Shown here: one piece after another, positions 62,658 to 64,000 of the stretch | Layout: the number at the start of each line of letters is the position of its first letter | Numbering within the stretch: the first letter of the stretch is position 1 | Assembly (NCBI RefSeq): GCF_034313965.1 | Contig: NZ_JAVIWQ010000002.1 | Span: forward strand, 3,720,001 to 3,784,000 | DNA from: Herbaspirillum sp. RTI4 | Lineage (GTDB): Bacteria; Pseudomonadota; Gammaproteobacteria; Burkholderiales; Burkholderiaceae_D | Direction of reading: 5' to 3' | DNA: 64,000 bases | Translations under genes and position numbers: made by a program | Notes under the pieces: model-generated | Databases searched by the model: none | Told to the model about the DNA's origin: nothing | Seen by the model: only the letters and a program-made list of their open reading frames with translations

Positions 62658-63059
62658 TCAAGCACGGACTTTCCCGCGCATCGATTTGACTTCCCCTCGC
62701 AGCGTCTTGCTTTGCAGCCTTTTGCGCTGCGAACTGCGGGTGGGACGCGTCGGCCGGCGCAGTACCGGCACCCGCGCAACGATCACGATCATTTCCTGCA
62801 AGCGCTGCAAGGCGTCCGCTTTGTTTTTTTCCTGCGTGCGGTGTACCTGGGCCTTGATGATGACGACGCCGTCCTTGCTGATGCGATGGTCTCTCAGCGC
62901 CAGCAGGCGTTGTTTCACATCGTCGGGCAAGGACGAAGCACGGATATCGAAGCGCAAGTGGATGGCGCTCGATACCTTGTTGACGTTCTGACCGCCCGCG
63001 CCCTGAGCGCGGATCGCGATGAGTTCGACTTCGTCCTCGGAAATGAAGAGTGTGAGAAT
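62658..63059 (-). CDS. arfB: Peptidyl-tRNA hydrolase ArfB (ribosome rescue), non-canonical start
   Basis: A codon-independent release factor of about 133 residues that frees stalled ribosomes. The GGQ loop is intact ([20 protein letters not shown]) and the basic C-terminal tail ([16 protein letters not shown] and on) needed to enter the mRNA channel is present. Reading back from the GGQ domain, the frame has no ATG, GTG or TTG before the TAG at 63090-63092. The best start by family alignment is ATT at 63059 (giving a protein like [13 protein letters not shown]). TTG at 62957 would lose the GGQ loop. An AUU start, as in infC, or a lost start codon are the options. Confidence 0.72.
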   Translation of the reverse strand: MLTLFISEDEVELIAIRAQGAGGQNVNKVSSAIHLRFDIRASSLPDDVKQRLLALRDHRISKDGVVIIKAQVHRTQEKNKADALQRLQEMIVIVARVPVLRRPTRPTRSSQRKRLQSKTLRGEVKSMRGKVRA

Positions 63060-63206
63060 GGCGGCAACCCGGTTTGGTAAAGCGTCATTCTACTGGCTAC
63101 CGCCATAACGGCCTGCGGGAGAAGCTGATTTCCATACCGATTAGCGTACGATATGGCACCTCAGCCACTTCAGCCACCGTGGCCACCTCTTTGTGAAAGC
63201 ACCATC

Positions 63207-63965
63207 ATGTTGAAAAAACCGCTCTCCGTTCCCGAAGGCCCGGGCAAATCTGACGAAGAAATCGAAGAAGCCGCGATTCAACACTTAGCCGACCTGGCAT
63301 TGCAGTTTGCCGCCGCCCAACGGCGCGGAACGACTTCTGCTGATTTGACGCAAGCGCAGGCAGATTGCCAGCGACTGCTGCGCAAAACATTGGCACAGGA
63401 TCAGGACGACATCCTTTACGAAGCCCTGGATCGCTGCCGCTATGCGGACATCGATGCCTACCTGTGGCTCAAGGATGCCATTGAAGAAGCGGCCTCGGTG
63501 GCGCTGATTCGTGGGCAGGCCGGTCAGCAGTTCGAGATCAATGCATTCCTCATTCCGCTGTTCGCCCATTCGACCGGCGGTCTGGAACGGGACAAAAATT
63601 TCCAGAATCAGCAAGCCTTCGATCGGCTCACTAAAAGTTTTACCGAAGCCGGTCTGGAAAGCCCGACTGCCCGCGTGGTGCTGGTCAATCATGCCTACCC
63701 TCTGGAGCAAATCGATCGCATTACCTACTGCCAATTGAGCAGCATGGTGCGCGAGGCCTATGCCTCCATGACGAATGCCAAAATGGCGGCGGCCCCGGCG
63801 ATTGCCGCCAGTATCGGGGAATGGCAAGAGAGTGATTTCGGCCCGGAAGATTCGGCGATTGAACTGCGGTTCCTGTTGGGCTTTGCCTTGAAGACCGAGG
63901 ACGATCCGTTTTATTTGCCCCCCGCAGATGATGCCGGCAGCGACGCCTACTTTTCAGCGCGGTAA
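63207..63965 (+). CDS. Protein of unknown function, possibly DUF2863-like
   Basis: A 252-residue, acidic, helical and soluble protein without a signal peptide. It has DDILYEALDRCRYADIDAYL, then LKDAIEEAASVALIRG and FEINAFLIPLFAHSTGG. This order (helical N-terminus, AAESA-type segment, then LLIAAP-like strand) loosely recalls the betaproteobacterial DUF2863 family, but I cannot confirm it. The start is the ATG at 63207; the frame is open to 63153 with a Pro-rich extension unlike a protein start. It converges with nothing in the window. Confidence 0.6.
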   Translation: MLKKPLSVPEGPGKSDEEIEEAAIQHLADLALQFAAAQRRGTTSADLTQAQADCQRLLRKTLAQDQDDILYEALDRCRYADIDAYLWLKDAIEEAASVALIRGQAGQQFEINAFLIPLFAHSTGGLERDKNFQNQQAFDRLTKSFTEAGLESPTARVVLVNHAYPLEQIDRITYCQLSSMVREAYASMTNAKMAAAPAIAASIGEWQESDFGPEDSAIELRFLLGFALKTEDDPFYLPPADDAGSDAYFSAR

Positions 63966-64000
63966 AAAAGCTTTCAAGTCTGGACTGAGAAAATGACGGC

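Overview
The window looks like a chromosomal segment of a betaproteobacterium, most likely Burkholderiales and possibly Oxalobacteraceae. This is inferred from the kinds of gene present (RND efflux operon, D-aminoacylase/GntP cluster, orphan branched-chain-type binding proteins, chromate transporter halves) and the moderately GC-rich coding style. No rRNA or tRNA gene was seen and no CRISPR array.

Region 1 (about 31-6600) is a catabolic locus: a two-subunit TPP-dependent decarboxylase, a LysR regulator, an orphan ABC binding protein, an aldehyde dehydrogenase with a terminator-like hairpin in its leader, and a beta-hydroxyacid dehydrogenase that most resembles sulfolactaldehyde reductase. Together they could handle a C3 sulfonate or a similar acid; this is a hypothesis.

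Region 2 (about 6600-20600) is a decayed accessory island with AT-rich patches. It holds relics of IS66 and IS256 elements, a GIY-YIG domain gene, a doubly broken AbiE toxin-antitoxin pair, an HsdR gene that has lost its helicase, a frameshifted Sir2 gene, an intact protein made of two copies of an unrecognised 135-residue domain, an RloB stub, a LexA-controlled umuDC pair and a Fic relic.

Region 3 (about 20600-32000) has a cupin and a glutathione transferase, a complete RND efflux operon read from 28147 down to 22174, a cytochrome c, an SsuA-type gene stopped by one amber codon, and an exported M20 amidohydrolase.

Region 4 (about 32100-40400) has glpD, glpK and an aquaporin/glycerol facilitator. 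Next to them is an unusual fusion of an MscS-type mechanosensitive channel with a C-terminal globin carrying the TyrB10/GlnE7/HisF8 pocket of flavohaemoglobins. Then come ohrR-ohr and a PaiB-like gene. The channel-globin fusion is the most novel thing seen here.

Region 5 (about 40600-52500) is a D-amino-acid/sugar-acid cluster (gntP, ridA, D-aminoacylase, rpiR, divergent from a D-serine-deaminase-like gene and a KDG kinase). It is followed by a LysR gene, a CatB-like acetyltransferase, a second orphan binding protein, a MITE-like element, a class II aldolase and a PanE-like reductase.

Region 6 (about 52600-64000) has a type V autotransporter, a ParB-like protein translationally coupled to a SulP transporter, an Aer-like PAS chemoreceptor, a split chromate transporter preceded by an FNR-type box, an arfB gene without a standard start codon, and two conserved-looking genes of unknown function.
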